A DNA stretch of 32,078 nt from NCBI RefSeq assembly GCF_003857055.1, contig NZ_QGSZ01000129.1, positions 1-32,078 of the forward strand. Direction: 5' to 3'. The DNA comes from Micromonospora inaquosa (GTDB lineage Bacteria; Actinomycetota; Actinomycetes; Mycobacteriales; Micromonosporaceae). The notes under the pieces were generated by a model. The model did no database searches. It had not been told where the DNA came from and was given only the letters and a program-made list of their open reading frames with translations. Of the stretch, positions 22,455-30,375 are shown one piece after another (position 1 is the stretch's first letter; every line of letters begins with the position of its first letter). Both the position numbers and the translations under genes were made by a program.

Positions 22455-23338
22455 CCGCCGCACTGCTGCTCGCGCTGACCGCCGGCATGCTCGGCGCGGT
22501 CAACCCGTGCGGCTTCGCGTTGCTGCCCGCGTACCTCTCGCTGTTGGTCGCCGGGAAGTCGGACACCCGCGGCGCGGTCGGCCGCGCACTCACCGCGGCG
22601 GCCGGGCTGACAGTGGGGTACGTGCTGGTGTTCGGCGCGTTCGGCCTGGCGCTCGCGCCGCTGGCCGGCTGGTTGCGGCCCCGACTGCCGTGGCTGACAG
22701 TGGCGCTCGGTGTGCTGCTGCTCGTGGCCGGTTGCTGGTTGCTCGCCGGTCGGCGGCTGCCCGCGCCCGGCTGGTCCGCCCGGGCACCCCGGCTGACCCG
22801 GTCCTGGCCGTCGATGGCGCTGTTCGGCGCGGCGTACGCGCTGGCGTCGCTCGGCTGCGCCATCGCGCCGTTTCTGGCCATCGTGGTGACCAGCCTCCAG
22901 GCCGGCTCGACCGGTCAGGGGCTGGCGCTGTTCGGCGCGTACGCCCTCGGGATGGGTCTGGTGGTCACGGTCGCCGCGCTCGGCGTGGCGCTGCTACGCG
23001 ACGGCCTGGTGGCCCGGCTGCGCGTCGCCGGGGCGTTGGTGCCCCGCCTCAGTGGCCTGGTGCTGGTGCTCGCCGGCGGTTACGTCGCCTGGTACGGCTG
23101 GTACGAGCTGCGCCTCGCCGCCGGTAACCGCGACGCCCTGCACGACCCGGTCATCCAGGCGGCCGCCCAGGTCCAGCGAGCCCTGGCCGACGCCCTCGAC
23201 CGGATCGGCCCGGCGGTGCTGCTGGCCGCCCTGGCCACCCTGCTCCTGGCCGCGCTCCTCACGAAGCGCGCCCACCGCCCGACCTGCGGTGGCGGCGGTG
23301 GTCTTGACATCGGGAAGCGATCATCGGAGTCTGTCTGA
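22451..23338 (+). CDS. CcdA/DsbD-type thiol electron carrier
   Basis: A 295-aa membrane protein of six or seven helices that moves reducing power from cytoplasmic thioredoxin to extracytoplasmic thioredoxin-like proteins. The two redox cysteines are in place: Cys20 in NPCGFALLP and Cys136 in LGCAIAPF. Family members are usually 220-250 aa; the extra C-terminal part has one more helix and a short Gly-rich tail whose DNA carries a TTGACA box (23304-23309) for the next gene. The GTG start overlaps the lipoprotein stop, so the two are coupled. No cytochrome c synthesis genes (ResB/ResC type) lie next to it. Confidence 0.93.
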   Translation: MTAALLLALTAGMLGAVNPCGFALLPAYLSLLVAGKSDTRGAVGRALTAAAGLTVGYVLVFGAFGLALAPLAGWLRPRLPWLTVALGVLLLVAGCWLLAGRRLPAPGWSARAPRLTRSWPSMALFGAAYALASLGCAIAPFLAIVVTSLQAGSTGQGLALFGAYALGMGLVVTVAALGVALLRDGLVARLRVAGALVPRLSGLVLVLAGGYVAWYGWYELRLAAGNRDALHDPVIQAAAQVQRALADALDRIGPAVLLAALATLLLAALLTKRAHRPTCGGGGGLDIGKRSSESV

Positions 23339-23349
23339 CAACGTTGTCA
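23304..23349 (+). promoter_or_regulatory. LacI-type operator and -35 box before the discoidin enzyme
   Basis: TGACAACGTTGTCA (23336-23349) is a perfect 14-bp palindrome with the central CG step of LacI-family operators. It lies 15 nt before the ATG and covers the ccdA stop codon. TTGACA at 23304-23309 is a good -35; no good -10 lies 17-18 nt downstream. The operator would sit around the transcription start, which fits repression relieved by a sugar. The LacI regulator is not in this window. Confidence 0.6.
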
Positions 23350-23364
23350 CACCGAAGGACCACC

Positions 23365-26300
23365 ATGCGTATATCCGAATTCGAGTTGAGCAGGCGGCGG
23401 CTCCTCATGCTTGGCGGCGCCATCGGCGCTGGACTCGCCATCGCCCGACCGGCCGCCGCCCAGGCCGCGTCAGCCGCCACCACGCCACCGGCTGCGGCCA
23501 CTGGCCCGGTTGCCAACACCTACCACGCGCTGCTGCTCGCCCACACCCGATGGGCCGAGGAGCAGTGGGATCCGGCGATCAACGCGTACCGCCTCGCGGA
23601 CTTCAGGTTCGCGGTCGTCCTCGGTAACGCGGTCCTGCTCATCTCGCCCGGGTACGACGCGGCGGCAGCCGGCGTCGACCGGGACACGCTGCACGCCCGT
23701 ACCATCGCGACCATCCGCCGGTTCGCGGCCACCAACCGGCTCACCGGCGGCACCGAGTGGGGCCGACAGCTCTTCTGGGACAGCACCTTTGAGCTGTACT
23801 TCATCCTGGCCGCCCGACTGCTCTGGTCCGACCTGGACGAGGTGACCCGCAACAACGTCGACCGCATCGCCCGCGGGCAGGCCGCGTACGCCCATTCCCT
23901 CGGCACCGGCAACGACCCGCTGAGTGGTGGTTGGACGCCGAACGGCCTCACCGGTGGCTGGAGCGGTGACACCAAGCTCGAGGAGATGGGGGTTTACGCC
24001 CAGGCGATCGCGCCCGGCCTGGCCTGGGCGCCGGACGACCCCGCAGCCGCGGCGTGGCGCGAGCGGTTCCTGACGTGGATGCTCAACGCGAGCGGGCTAC
24101 CGGCAGCCGACCGCGCCAACCCCGCCGTCGTCGACGGGCGGGCGGTCGCGGACTGGAACACCGCCCACAACATTTACGACACGTTCCTCGTCGAGAATCA
24201 CGACTCCTTCGGCCCGCACTACCAGGAAGAACTGTGGCGCACCGCAGGTCGTACCGCGGCGCACTTCCTGACCGCCGGCGAACCGCTCCCCGAGGCACTC
24301 ACCCGGCAGCCCAACGGCGCCGAGCTGTGGCGGACCATGCGGCTGATGGCCAGCGACGCCGGCGAACCCTTCATGCCGATGGTCGCGGACCGCTACCACC
24401 TGTACGGCCGTGATGCCCTGCCGCTCGCCTTTCTCGCGCAGGTCCAAGGCGACCGGCACGCGGCCCGGGCCGAGGCGGACCTCGCCGACCGGCTCATGCC
24501 CTACCTGAACTACCCGCCTGAGAATCGGCTCACCAAGTTCAGCGGCGAGCCGAAGTACGAGCCCGAAGCCCGGGCCGAAATCGCCATCAGTTATCTCTTC
24601 CATGCCTGGCGGGCAGCCAACGGCGGCGTGGTCGAGCCGGTCGCCAGCACCACGTTCTTCGCGGCGGCGGCGGGCACCCGGGACTTCGGGGCGAAAGCCG
24701 GGCTGACCGCCCACCAAACCCCGACTGCCTTCGCCGCGGCGGTCAGTAAGACCGGATTCGTCTCGTTCCAGTGGGCGCCCACCCACGACAACTGGTTGTT
24801 CGACACCCGGGCCGCCTCGCTGCTGCCGAGGCAGTCCGCGCCGGTCCTCGGCCGCACCTCCACTGCGTACACCGTGGCCCGCGACGGTCTCGACGCCACG
24901 GCGACCGTTCTACGCGTCGCCGGCGGCACCGCCGGATACGTCACGCTGCCCACCGGTACGGTCGTGTACGCCACCACCGGCATTAGTGCCGACGAGGGCG
25001 TGCTCACCCTGTTCAACCTGGACATGCCCGGCGTACCCGGGCTCACCGGCACCCGTACCTTCACCGGCGAACAGGGGTCCGTCACCCTGGCTGGGCAATC
25101 GGGCGTCGGCGACGGCGGAACCGACCAGATCAGCTTCGCGCCTCGTTCAGCCAGGTACGTGCGGATGCTCGGCCGATCCCCCGCCAACCAGTACGGTTAC
25201 TCGCTGTTCGCCTTCTCCGTGCTCGACGCGGGCGAGGTCGACCTCGCCATCGGCCGGCCCACCACGGCCTCGTCCGCCGACCCGGCCTACCCCGCACCGC
25301 GCGCGACCGACGGCAACCCCGCCACCCGCTGGGCGGTCGCCCGTGAGGAACGCGGTCGCACGGACAGTTGGCTCGCCGTCGACCTCGGCGAGTCCATCGA
25401 CATCAGCGGCGTACGCCTGGATTGGGAGGCCGCGTACGGTACCCGCTACGTCATCCAGACCTCTCTCGACGGCACCAACTGGAGCGACGCGGCGGTTGTG
25501 CCGGACAGCCCGACCATCGCCGGCTCCTGGCTGGACATCGACGGACGAGCGGGTCTGGTAGTCCACCACGCCCAGAATCCGATCACCGTGACCGCCACCA
25601 CCGTCACCCTGTCCAGCGGACCGGCCACCGGCAGCACTCGGCTGATCATCGAGGGGTACGCGGGCGCGAGCAGGTCGGCCCTGGCCGCCGCGGCGTCTCG
25701 AACCCTGCCCAGCGGCGGTTCGGAGGCGTTGCGGGTGAGTGACGCGGACGGATACCTGAGCCTGTTCAACCTGTCCGACGACGACATCACGACAGCGGCC
25801 GTCACGCTTTCGCAGGGCGCCACGCTGCGGCTGTACCACGGAAGTCAGGTCACCGGATCGGGGACCACCACCTACCAGGTCGACCTTGCCCCCGCGACCG
25901 CACGCGTCGAGTCGCCCCGGTTCACCGCGACCGCGGCACAGCCGGAGAAGGCGATTCCCGCCGGTACCCGGTTCGACGTCACCGACTCGCACCACCTCCG
26001 AATCACCGCACCCGCCGGGCACATCGTGAAGGTGCAGGTGGAGTCCGCGCCCGGCGGCGCCCGACAGCGAGTGACGGTCCCCGCTGGACACAGCAAGGAA
26101 ATCGCGTTCCCGGGTGGGACGGTGACGCCGACCAGCGATCTGGCCCGGTCTCGGACGACCTACCCGACGTCACCGCTGCCGGCCGGCATGACCGACCCGT
26201 CGGCCGCCGTCGACGGCGACCCGGGGACGGCCTGGCAACCCGGCCCGAACGGCCGAATGGTGATCGACCTCGGATCGCTCCGGGAGCTGGCATCGGTCCG

Positions 26301-26508
26301 CCTGACCTGGACTCCCGGTCGGCGGCGGCCGATCACCGTAGCCACCTCGGCCGACGGACTCGGCTACGTGACGGTCGCCTCGGTGCCGAAGCCGCGACCT
26401 GGGACCACCATCTCGACCAGGTCCTCCGCGCGGTACCTGGCGATCGCGGTCGCCGACTGGCAGTCCGGTGACGCCCGGCTGACCTCGGTGGAGGTGTTCG
26501 GTGCCTGA
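23365..26508 (+). CDS. Tat-exported discoidin-domain enzyme, polysaccharide-lyase-like
   Basis: A 1047-aa secreted protein. The twin-arginine signal (SRRRLLMLGG, residues 9-18, then a hydrophobic core ending in AAAQA) directs folded export. Residues about 45-420 are helical with conserved aromatic and acidic clusters (WGRQLFWDSTFELYF, WNTAHNIYD, ENHDSFGPHYQ), suggesting an (alpha/alpha) toroid as in polysaccharide lyases and related glycosidases; I cannot assign a family. Beta-rich middle domains (about 430-620) follow. Two F5/8 type C (discoidin) sugar-binding modules end the protein (about 625-750 and 930-1047), each with the DG.P.T.W core. AAGGA precedes ATG 23365; an upstream TTG at 23344 is inside the operator and unlikely. 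The LacI-type operator predicts induction by a carbohydrate. The substrate may be an acidic glycan. Confidence 0.75.
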   Translation: MRISEFELSRRRLLMLGGAIGAGLAIARPAAAQAASAATTPPAAATGPVANTYHALLLAHTRWAEEQWDPAINAYRLADFRFAVVLGNAVLLISPGYDAAAAGVDRDTLHARTIATIRRFAATNRLTGGTEWGRQLFWDSTFELYFILAARLLWSDLDEVTRNNVDRIARGQAAYAHSLGTGNDPLSGGWTPNGLTGGWSGDTKLEEMGVYAQAIAPGLAWAPDDPAAAAWRERFLTWMLNASGLPAADRANPAVVDGRAVADWNTAHNIYDTFLVENHDSFGPHYQEELWRTAGRTAAHFLTAGEPLPEALTRQPNGAELWRTMRLMASDAGEPFMPMVADRYHLYGRDALPLAFLAQVQGDRHAARAEADLADRLMPYLNYPPENRLTKFSGEPKYEPEARAEIAISYLFHAWRAANGGVVEPVASTTFFAAAAGTRDFGAKAGLTAHQTPTAFAAAVSKTGFVSFQWAPTHDNWLFDTRAASLLPRQSAPVLGRTSTAYTVARDGLDATATVLRVAGGTAGYVTLPTGTVVYATTGISADEGVLTLFNLDMPGVPGLTGTRTFTGEQGSVTLAGQSGVGDGGTDQISFAPRSARYVRMLGRSPANQYGYSLFAFSVLDAGEVDLAIGRPTTASSADPAYPAPRATDGNPATRWAVAREERGRTDSWLAVDLGESIDISGVRLDWEAAYGTRYVIQTSLDGTNWSDAAVVPDSPTIAGSWLDIDGRAGLVVHHAQNPITVTATTVTLSSGPATGSTRLIIEGYAGASRSALAAAASRTLPSGGSEALRVSDADGYLSLFNLSDDDITTAAVTLSQGATLRLYHGSQVTGSGTTTYQVDLAPATARVESPRFTATAAQPEKAIPAGTRFDVTDSHHLRITAPAGHIVKVQVESAPGGARQRVTVPAGHSKEIAFPGGTVTPTSDLARSRTTYPTSPLPAGMTDPSAAVDGDPGTAWQPGPNGRMVIDLGSLRELASVRLTWTPGRRRPITVATSADGLGYVTVASVPKPRPGTTISTRSSARYLAIAVADWQSGDARLTSVEVFGA

Positions 26509-26590
26509 ACCGGCACCGCCTGTCCGCGCAGGAGCCGGAACAGCTCCGCGTCGGGATTGACCACGGTGTGACACCGATGGCCCGAATGGG

Positions 26591-26630
26591 CGGGGGCGGG
26601 ACTGATGCGGATGCATCAGTCCCGCCCCCG
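26591..26630. terminator. Bidirectional terminator, perfect 18-bp stem
   Basis: Arms 26591-26608 and 26613-26630 are exact reverse complements (CGGGGGCGGGACTGATGC) with a GGAT loop. It lies between the convergent discoidin-enzyme and serS genes, 21 nt from the serS stop, and should end both transcripts. Confidence 0.88.
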
Positions 26631-26651
26631 TCGACCGATTCGGGGAGCTGC

Positions 26652-27938
26652 CTAGCGCAGGGGGGTCAGACGGTCGGTGCCCAGGCGGTCCTGGAGGACC
26701 TTGGGGATCAGGACGCTGCCGTCGGCCTGCTGGTACTGCTCCAGGATGGCCGGGAAGAGCCGGCTCGTCGCCAGGGCGGAACCGTTGAGGGTGTGCACGA
26801 AGCGGGTCTGCTTGCCGCCGGGCTCGCGGTAACGGATGGCCGCCCGACGAGCCTGGTAGTCGCCGGCCCAGGAAACCGACGACACCTCCTTGTACTTGCC
26901 GGTGCTCGGCATCCACACCTCGATGTCGAGGGTCTTCTTCATCGACGCGCTGGCGTCACCGGCCGAGAGCAGCGTGCGCTGGTAGTGCAGACCCAACCCC
27001 TCGACCAGGCTCTCGGCGTGGGCGAGCATCTCCTCCAGCGCCGCGTCGGCCTGCTCCGGCAGGGTGAACTGGAAGATCTCCACCTTGTTGAACTGGTGCC
27101 CGCGCACCGTGCCACGCTCGTCCGAGTGCGAACCGGCCGACTCCCGTCGGTAACACGGGGTGTACGCGAACGCCTTCAGCGGCAGCTTCGGGGTCTCCAG
27201 GATCTCGTCCTGGTACGCGCCGAGGATCGCCGTCTCCGACGTGGGCAGCAGGAACTGACCGCGCGGGGCGGACGCCGAGTCCAGGTGGTAGACGTCGTCG
27301 TAGAACTTGGGGAACTGCCCGGCGGCGAAGCCGGCCGAATCCAGCAGCAGGTGCGGCGGGAGCAGGAACTCGTAGCCGGCCTTGATGTGCTGGTCGACGA
27401 AGTAGTTGAGCAGCGCCCACTCCAGCCGGGCGCCGATCCCCGTGTAGATCCAGAAACCGGACCCACCGAGCTTGACGCCGCGCTCGTAGTCGACCAGGCC
27501 CAGTGCGCGGCTCAGCTCCACGTGGTCGCGGACCTTCTCGATCACCGGCGGCTCACCGAAGGTCTTCACCACCCGGTTGGCTTCCTTGCCGCCGGCCACC
27601 ACGTCGTCGCTGGGCAGGTTGGGTAGCTCACTCATCGCGTCCCGCAGCCGGGCCTGCACCTCGTCCAGCTGGGATTCCAGCTCGGCGAGCTGCTTACGCT
27701 CCGCCTCCGGCGCGGCGACCTGCGGATCCTCGCCGGCCCGCTTCGCCTGCGCGTACGCCCGGGCCTCGGCCTTGCGGCGCTGCCGCTCGGCGTCGATCTC
27801 CGTGATCAGGGCGCGGCGTTCCTGGTCGAGCCGCTGGATCTCGTCCAGGGCCCGGGTGACCTCGGCGGGATCCAGACGCTTCGCCAGCGCGGTCGCCACC
27901 GCCTCGCGATCCTTCCGGATCAACTCCATGTCGAGCAT
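26652..27938 (-). CDS. serS: Seryl-tRNA synthetase
   Basis: A 428-aa class II synthetase that charges tRNA-Ser (and tRNA-Sec where present) in the cytoplasm. The N-terminal coiled-coil arm that grips the long variable arm of the tRNA spans about 30-105 (EIQRLDQERRALITEIDAER). Class II motif 2 reads CYRRESAGSH, with GTVRGHQFNKVE, and motif 3 lies near the C-terminus (NGSALATSR). Length is normal. The start at ATG 27938 (MLDMELIRKD, GGAG upstream) is the family's usual N-terminus; the frame stays open to 27968. A TAGCAT box at 27988-27983 gives a leader of roughly 40 nt with no visible T-box. Confidence 0.97.
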   Translation of the reverse strand: MLDMELIRKDREAVATALAKRLDPAEVTRALDEIQRLDQERRALITEIDAERQRRKAEARAYAQAKRAGEDPQVAAPEAERKQLAELESQLDEVQARLRDAMSELPNLPSDDVVAGGKEANRVVKTFGEPPVIEKVRDHVELSRALGLVDYERGVKLGGSGFWIYTGIGARLEWALLNYFVDQHIKAGYEFLLPPHLLLDSAGFAAGQFPKFYDDVYHLDSASAPRGQFLLPTSETAILGAYQDEILETPKLPLKAFAYTPCYRRESAGSHSDERGTVRGHQFNKVEIFQFTLPEQADAALEEMLAHAESLVEGLGLHYQRTLLSAGDASASMKKTLDIEVWMPSTGKYKEVSSVSWAGDYQARRAAIRYREPGGKQTRFVHTLNGSALATSRLFPAILEQYQQADGSVLIPKVLQDRLGTDRLTPLR

Positions 27939-27982
27939 GCTGCTCCGTACGCCTCCGTCCGGGGTCACAGGTGGACCACCAG

Positions 27983-27988
27983 ATGCTA
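27983..27988 (-). promoter_or_regulatory. Likely -10 box of serS
   Basis: TAGCAT on the minus strand lies 44 nt before the serS ATG, in the short gap after the MerR-clamp gene. The -35 region is not recognisable. Confidence 0.35.
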
Positions 27989-28034
27989 CCGTCGCGGGCT
28001 TTTCCTCCCGGGACGGGGAGTGCTGGCGGTCGGC

Positions 28035-29117
28035 TCAGAGCCGGATCGGCATCAGCACCGAGTAGGTGTCCGCGTCGTCCGGTCGGCGTACGGCCAGCGG
28101 GGCGATCGGCCCGTCCAGCTCCAGCACCAGTTGCGGCGCGCCGGCCGCGTTCAGCGCGTCCAGCAGGTAGCCGCCGTCCACCCCGACCCGCAGCGCGTCG
28201 GTGCCCAGGTCGGCGGCGGGGAGCAGCCGCAGCCCGCCCTGGTCGTCGACGCCGAGCACGGTGACCTCCCGGGTGGTGCCGTCGTGCTCGCGGGCGACGG
28301 TGGGGGCGGCCGGGTCGGCCAGCGCGGCGCGCAGCGTGGCCACGTCCACCGGGATGCGTCGCGCCGTCGGCCGCTCGCCGACGGCCTTGCGCAGCAGCCG
28401 GTGGTAGTCCGGGAAGTCGTACGGCAGGGCGGTGCCGGTCACCGTGCGGTCGGCCACCCGCACCCGCAGGTCCGGGCCCGCCACGGTGAGCCGGACCGGC
28501 CAGCCGTCGGCGGTGTCGAGCAGTGGCCGGAGTTGGTCGACGAGGGCCACCGGCACGAACACCCGCACCGGCGGCCCGTCGACGTCGGCCCCGGCCCGAG
28601 CCAGCGCCAGCCGGTACCGGTCGGTGGCGACGAGCCGGACGCCGTCGGACTCGACGTCGAACAGCACGCCGGCGAGCATCGGCAGCTCCGGGTCGACGCC
28701 GACGGCGAAGCGCACCGCGTCGAGCGCGGAGGCCAGGGCGGCGGGGGAGACCAGGAACGTGGTGGCGGCCGGCGGAACCGGGTCCACCAGGGCCCGCAGC
28801 CGGTCGACCTCGCGGCGGGCGTCGCTGAGCCCGTCGGCGAGGCGGCGCAGGTGCGCGTCGAGCAGCTGGTGCACCACGGCCGGTTCGGCGCGTACCGCGG
28901 CGGCGATCTGCGGCACCGGCATGCCGATCCGGCGCAACCCGGCCACCAGCCGGGCCGGGGCGACCTGCTCCTCGGTGTACCAGCGGTAGCCGGTCACCGG
29001 GTCGACCAGGGCCGGCTCCAGCACCCCCGCCGAGTCGTAGAAGCGCAGTGCGCTGACGGTCAGGCCGCTGGCCCGGGCCAGCTCGCCGATGCTGTGCAGG
29101 TGGCTCACGCTGGGCAT
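28035..29117 (-). CDS. MerR regulator fused to two DNA sliding-clamp (DnaN) domains
   Basis: A 360-aa protein. Residues 7-75 are a MerR winged helix (HSIGELARASGLTVSALRFYD, GYRWYTEEQV, LRRIGMPVPQI), followed by a dimerising coiled coil (about 80-112). Residues about 121-243 look like clamp domain II: ALDAVRFAVGVDPELPMLAG, then VRLVATDRYRLAL, close to the ATDRYRLAV motif of DnaN. Residues about 254-360 look like domain III and end in SVLMPIRL, the C-terminal MPxRL mark of beta clamps. Clamp domain I is missing and the MerR part stands in its place. Family knowledge suggests similar fusions exist in actinobacteria, but I know of no function. ATG 29117 has GAGGGGG upstream; a MerR-type promoter instead favours a leaderless GTG at 29108. 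Confidence 0.85.
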   Translation of the reverse strand: MPSVSHLHSIGELARASGLTVSALRFYDSAGVLEPALVDPVTGYRWYTEEQVAPARLVAGLRRIGMPVPQIAAAVRAEPAVVHQLLDAHLRRLADGLSDARREVDRLRALVDPVPPAATTFLVSPAALASALDAVRFAVGVDPELPMLAGVLFDVESDGVRLVATDRYRLALARAGADVDGPPVRVFVPVALVDQLRPLLDTADGWPVRLTVAGPDLRVRVADRTVTGTALPYDFPDYHRLLRKAVGERPTARRIPVDVATLRAALADPAAPTVAREHDGTTREVTVLGVDDQGGLRLLPAADLGTDALRVGVDGGYLLDALNAAGAPQLVLELDGPIAPLAVRRPDDADTYSVLMPIRL

Positions 29118-29146
29118 CCTGCCCCCTCGACCCGGTCGAGGGTCAA
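29116..29146 (-). promoter_or_regulatory. MerR-type promoter with 19-nt spacer and palindromic operator
   Basis: On the minus strand TTGACC (29146-29141) and CAGGAT (29121-29116) are 19 nt apart, the over-long spacer of promoters controlled by MerR proteins. The spacer contains CCCTCGACC-C-GGTCGAGGG, perfect 9-bp arms at 29124-29132 and 29134-29142. CAGGAT is followed by 7 nt and GTG 29108, which would suit a leaderless start. The -35 overlaps the stop codon of the upstream gene. Confidence 0.6.
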
Positions 29147-30324
29147 GCCGAGCGCTCCAGCACCCGGAAGGTGAGGCCGGCCCGGACGAGCCGGTCGAGC
29201 AGCGCGTCACCCATCGCGGTGACCGGGGTGAGCTGGCCGGTCGTCGGCGGCAGCTCGTCGAGCGCCAGACACAGTGCCGACTCGCCGAGCATCTTCGCCG
29301 TCTCGTCATAGCCGGGGTCACCGCCGGCGACCTCGGTGACCACCCGCTGCCCACCGCCGGTGCCGACGAACCGGACCCGGAACCAGGACGACGCCCGCTG
29401 CCGTGCTGTTGGGCCCTGCCCGGAGGCGAGCCGACCGAGCAGCCAGCGTCGGCTGGGCGGCAGCTTGACCAGCCCGATCAGCGCGCCGAGCCCGGCGGCG
29501 CCGGCCAGCACGGTGGGCAGCCGCTTCACCGCGGCGAAATGCCGGTAGCGGAAGTCCGGGCCGTACTCCGGGCGGGCCGCCGCCGAGCGGCGGACCACCT
29601 GCGGGTCGATGGTCGGCAGCGGTACGGCCCAGACGCCCAGCTCCGCCGAGCGGGCCAGCCGGCCCGGCGCCGCCCGGACCAGACGGTCGGTGGGACGTGG
29701 CTCGACCGCCCGGCGGTCCCGGGCGGCCTGGCTGGCCTGCCCGGTACGGGAGAACGCGGTGAGCGCCGAGTGGTAGGTGCCGGCGGAGAACCGGCCGCCA
29801 GCGCGCACGTACCCGTCCACGGTGATCGGCACGTCGGCGGGCAGCTGCTTGACGGTGAACCACACGCCCAGGTCGTGTGGGATGGAGTCGAAGCCGCAGG
29901 CGTGCACCAGCCGGGCACCCGTCCGGGTCGCCTCGGCGTGGTGGCGCACGTACATCAGGTCGACGAACTCCGGCTCGCCGGTGATGTCCAGGTAGTCGGT
30001 GCCGGCTCGGGCGCAGGCCGCGACCAGCGGCTCCCCGTGGTGGATGTACGGGCCAACCGTGCTGGCCACCACCCGGGCGCTCTCCGCCACCGGCCGCAGG
30101 GAGTCGGCGTCGGTCACATCGGCGGTGAGCAGCGGCAGGTCGGCCAGGCTCGGGTCGATCGCGGCGAGCCGGTCCCGTACGGCGGCAAGGCGCTGCGGGT
30201 TGCGCCCGGCCAGCGCCCAGCGCAGCCCGGCCGGCGCGTGCCGGGCCAGGTATTCAGCGGTCAGGCCGCCGGTGAACCCGGTCGCGCCGAACAGCACCAC
30301 GTCGTACGTTCGCTCCACGACCAT
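29143..30324 (-). CDS. Saccharopine dehydrogenase-like / trans-acting enoyl reductase family protein
   Basis: A 393-aa NAD(P)-dependent protein. The Rossmann start VVLFGATGFTGG, followed by LAGRNPQRL and VASTVGPYIHHGEPLVAAC, is the pattern of the saccharopine dehydrogenase NADP-binding family as seen in mycobacterial Rv2449c and the trans-acting enoyl reductase Rv2953. The middle of the protein carries LVHACGFDSIPHDLG, well conserved in this group, and an amphipathic or membrane-contacting stretch (about 275-295). In this family a lipid or polyketide substrate is likelier than lysine catabolism. The ATG at 30324 has only a weak ribosome-binding site. It is the next minus-strand gene after the alcohol dehydrogenase, with a 51-nt gap. 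Confidence 0.85.
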   Translation of the reverse strand: MVVERTYDVVLFGATGFTGGLTAEYLARHAPAGLRWALAGRNPQRLAAVRDRLAAIDPSLADLPLLTADVTDADSLRPVAESARVVASTVGPYIHHGEPLVAACARAGTDYLDITGEPEFVDLMYVRHHAEATRTGARLVHACGFDSIPHDLGVWFTVKQLPADVPITVDGYVRAGGRFSAGTYHSALTAFSRTGQASQAARDRRAVEPRPTDRLVRAAPGRLARSAELGVWAVPLPTIDPQVVRRSAAARPEYGPDFRYRHFAAVKRLPTVLAGAAGLGALIGLVKLPPSRRWLLGRLASGQGPTARQRASSWFRVRFVGTGGGQRVVTEVAGGDPGYDETAKMLGESALCLALDELPPTTGQLTPVTAMGDALLDRLVRAGLTFRVLERSA

Positions 30325-30375
30325 CCCCGGAGTCTGCCATCCACCGTCGGCGATGAGGCGGTCGCGAGTGGGGCG

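Noticed and set aside
20118..22463. 781-codon minus-strand frame opposite the redox operon
   Set aside because: Shadow frame of NuoF-like and TlpA-like genes, with no recognisable domain.
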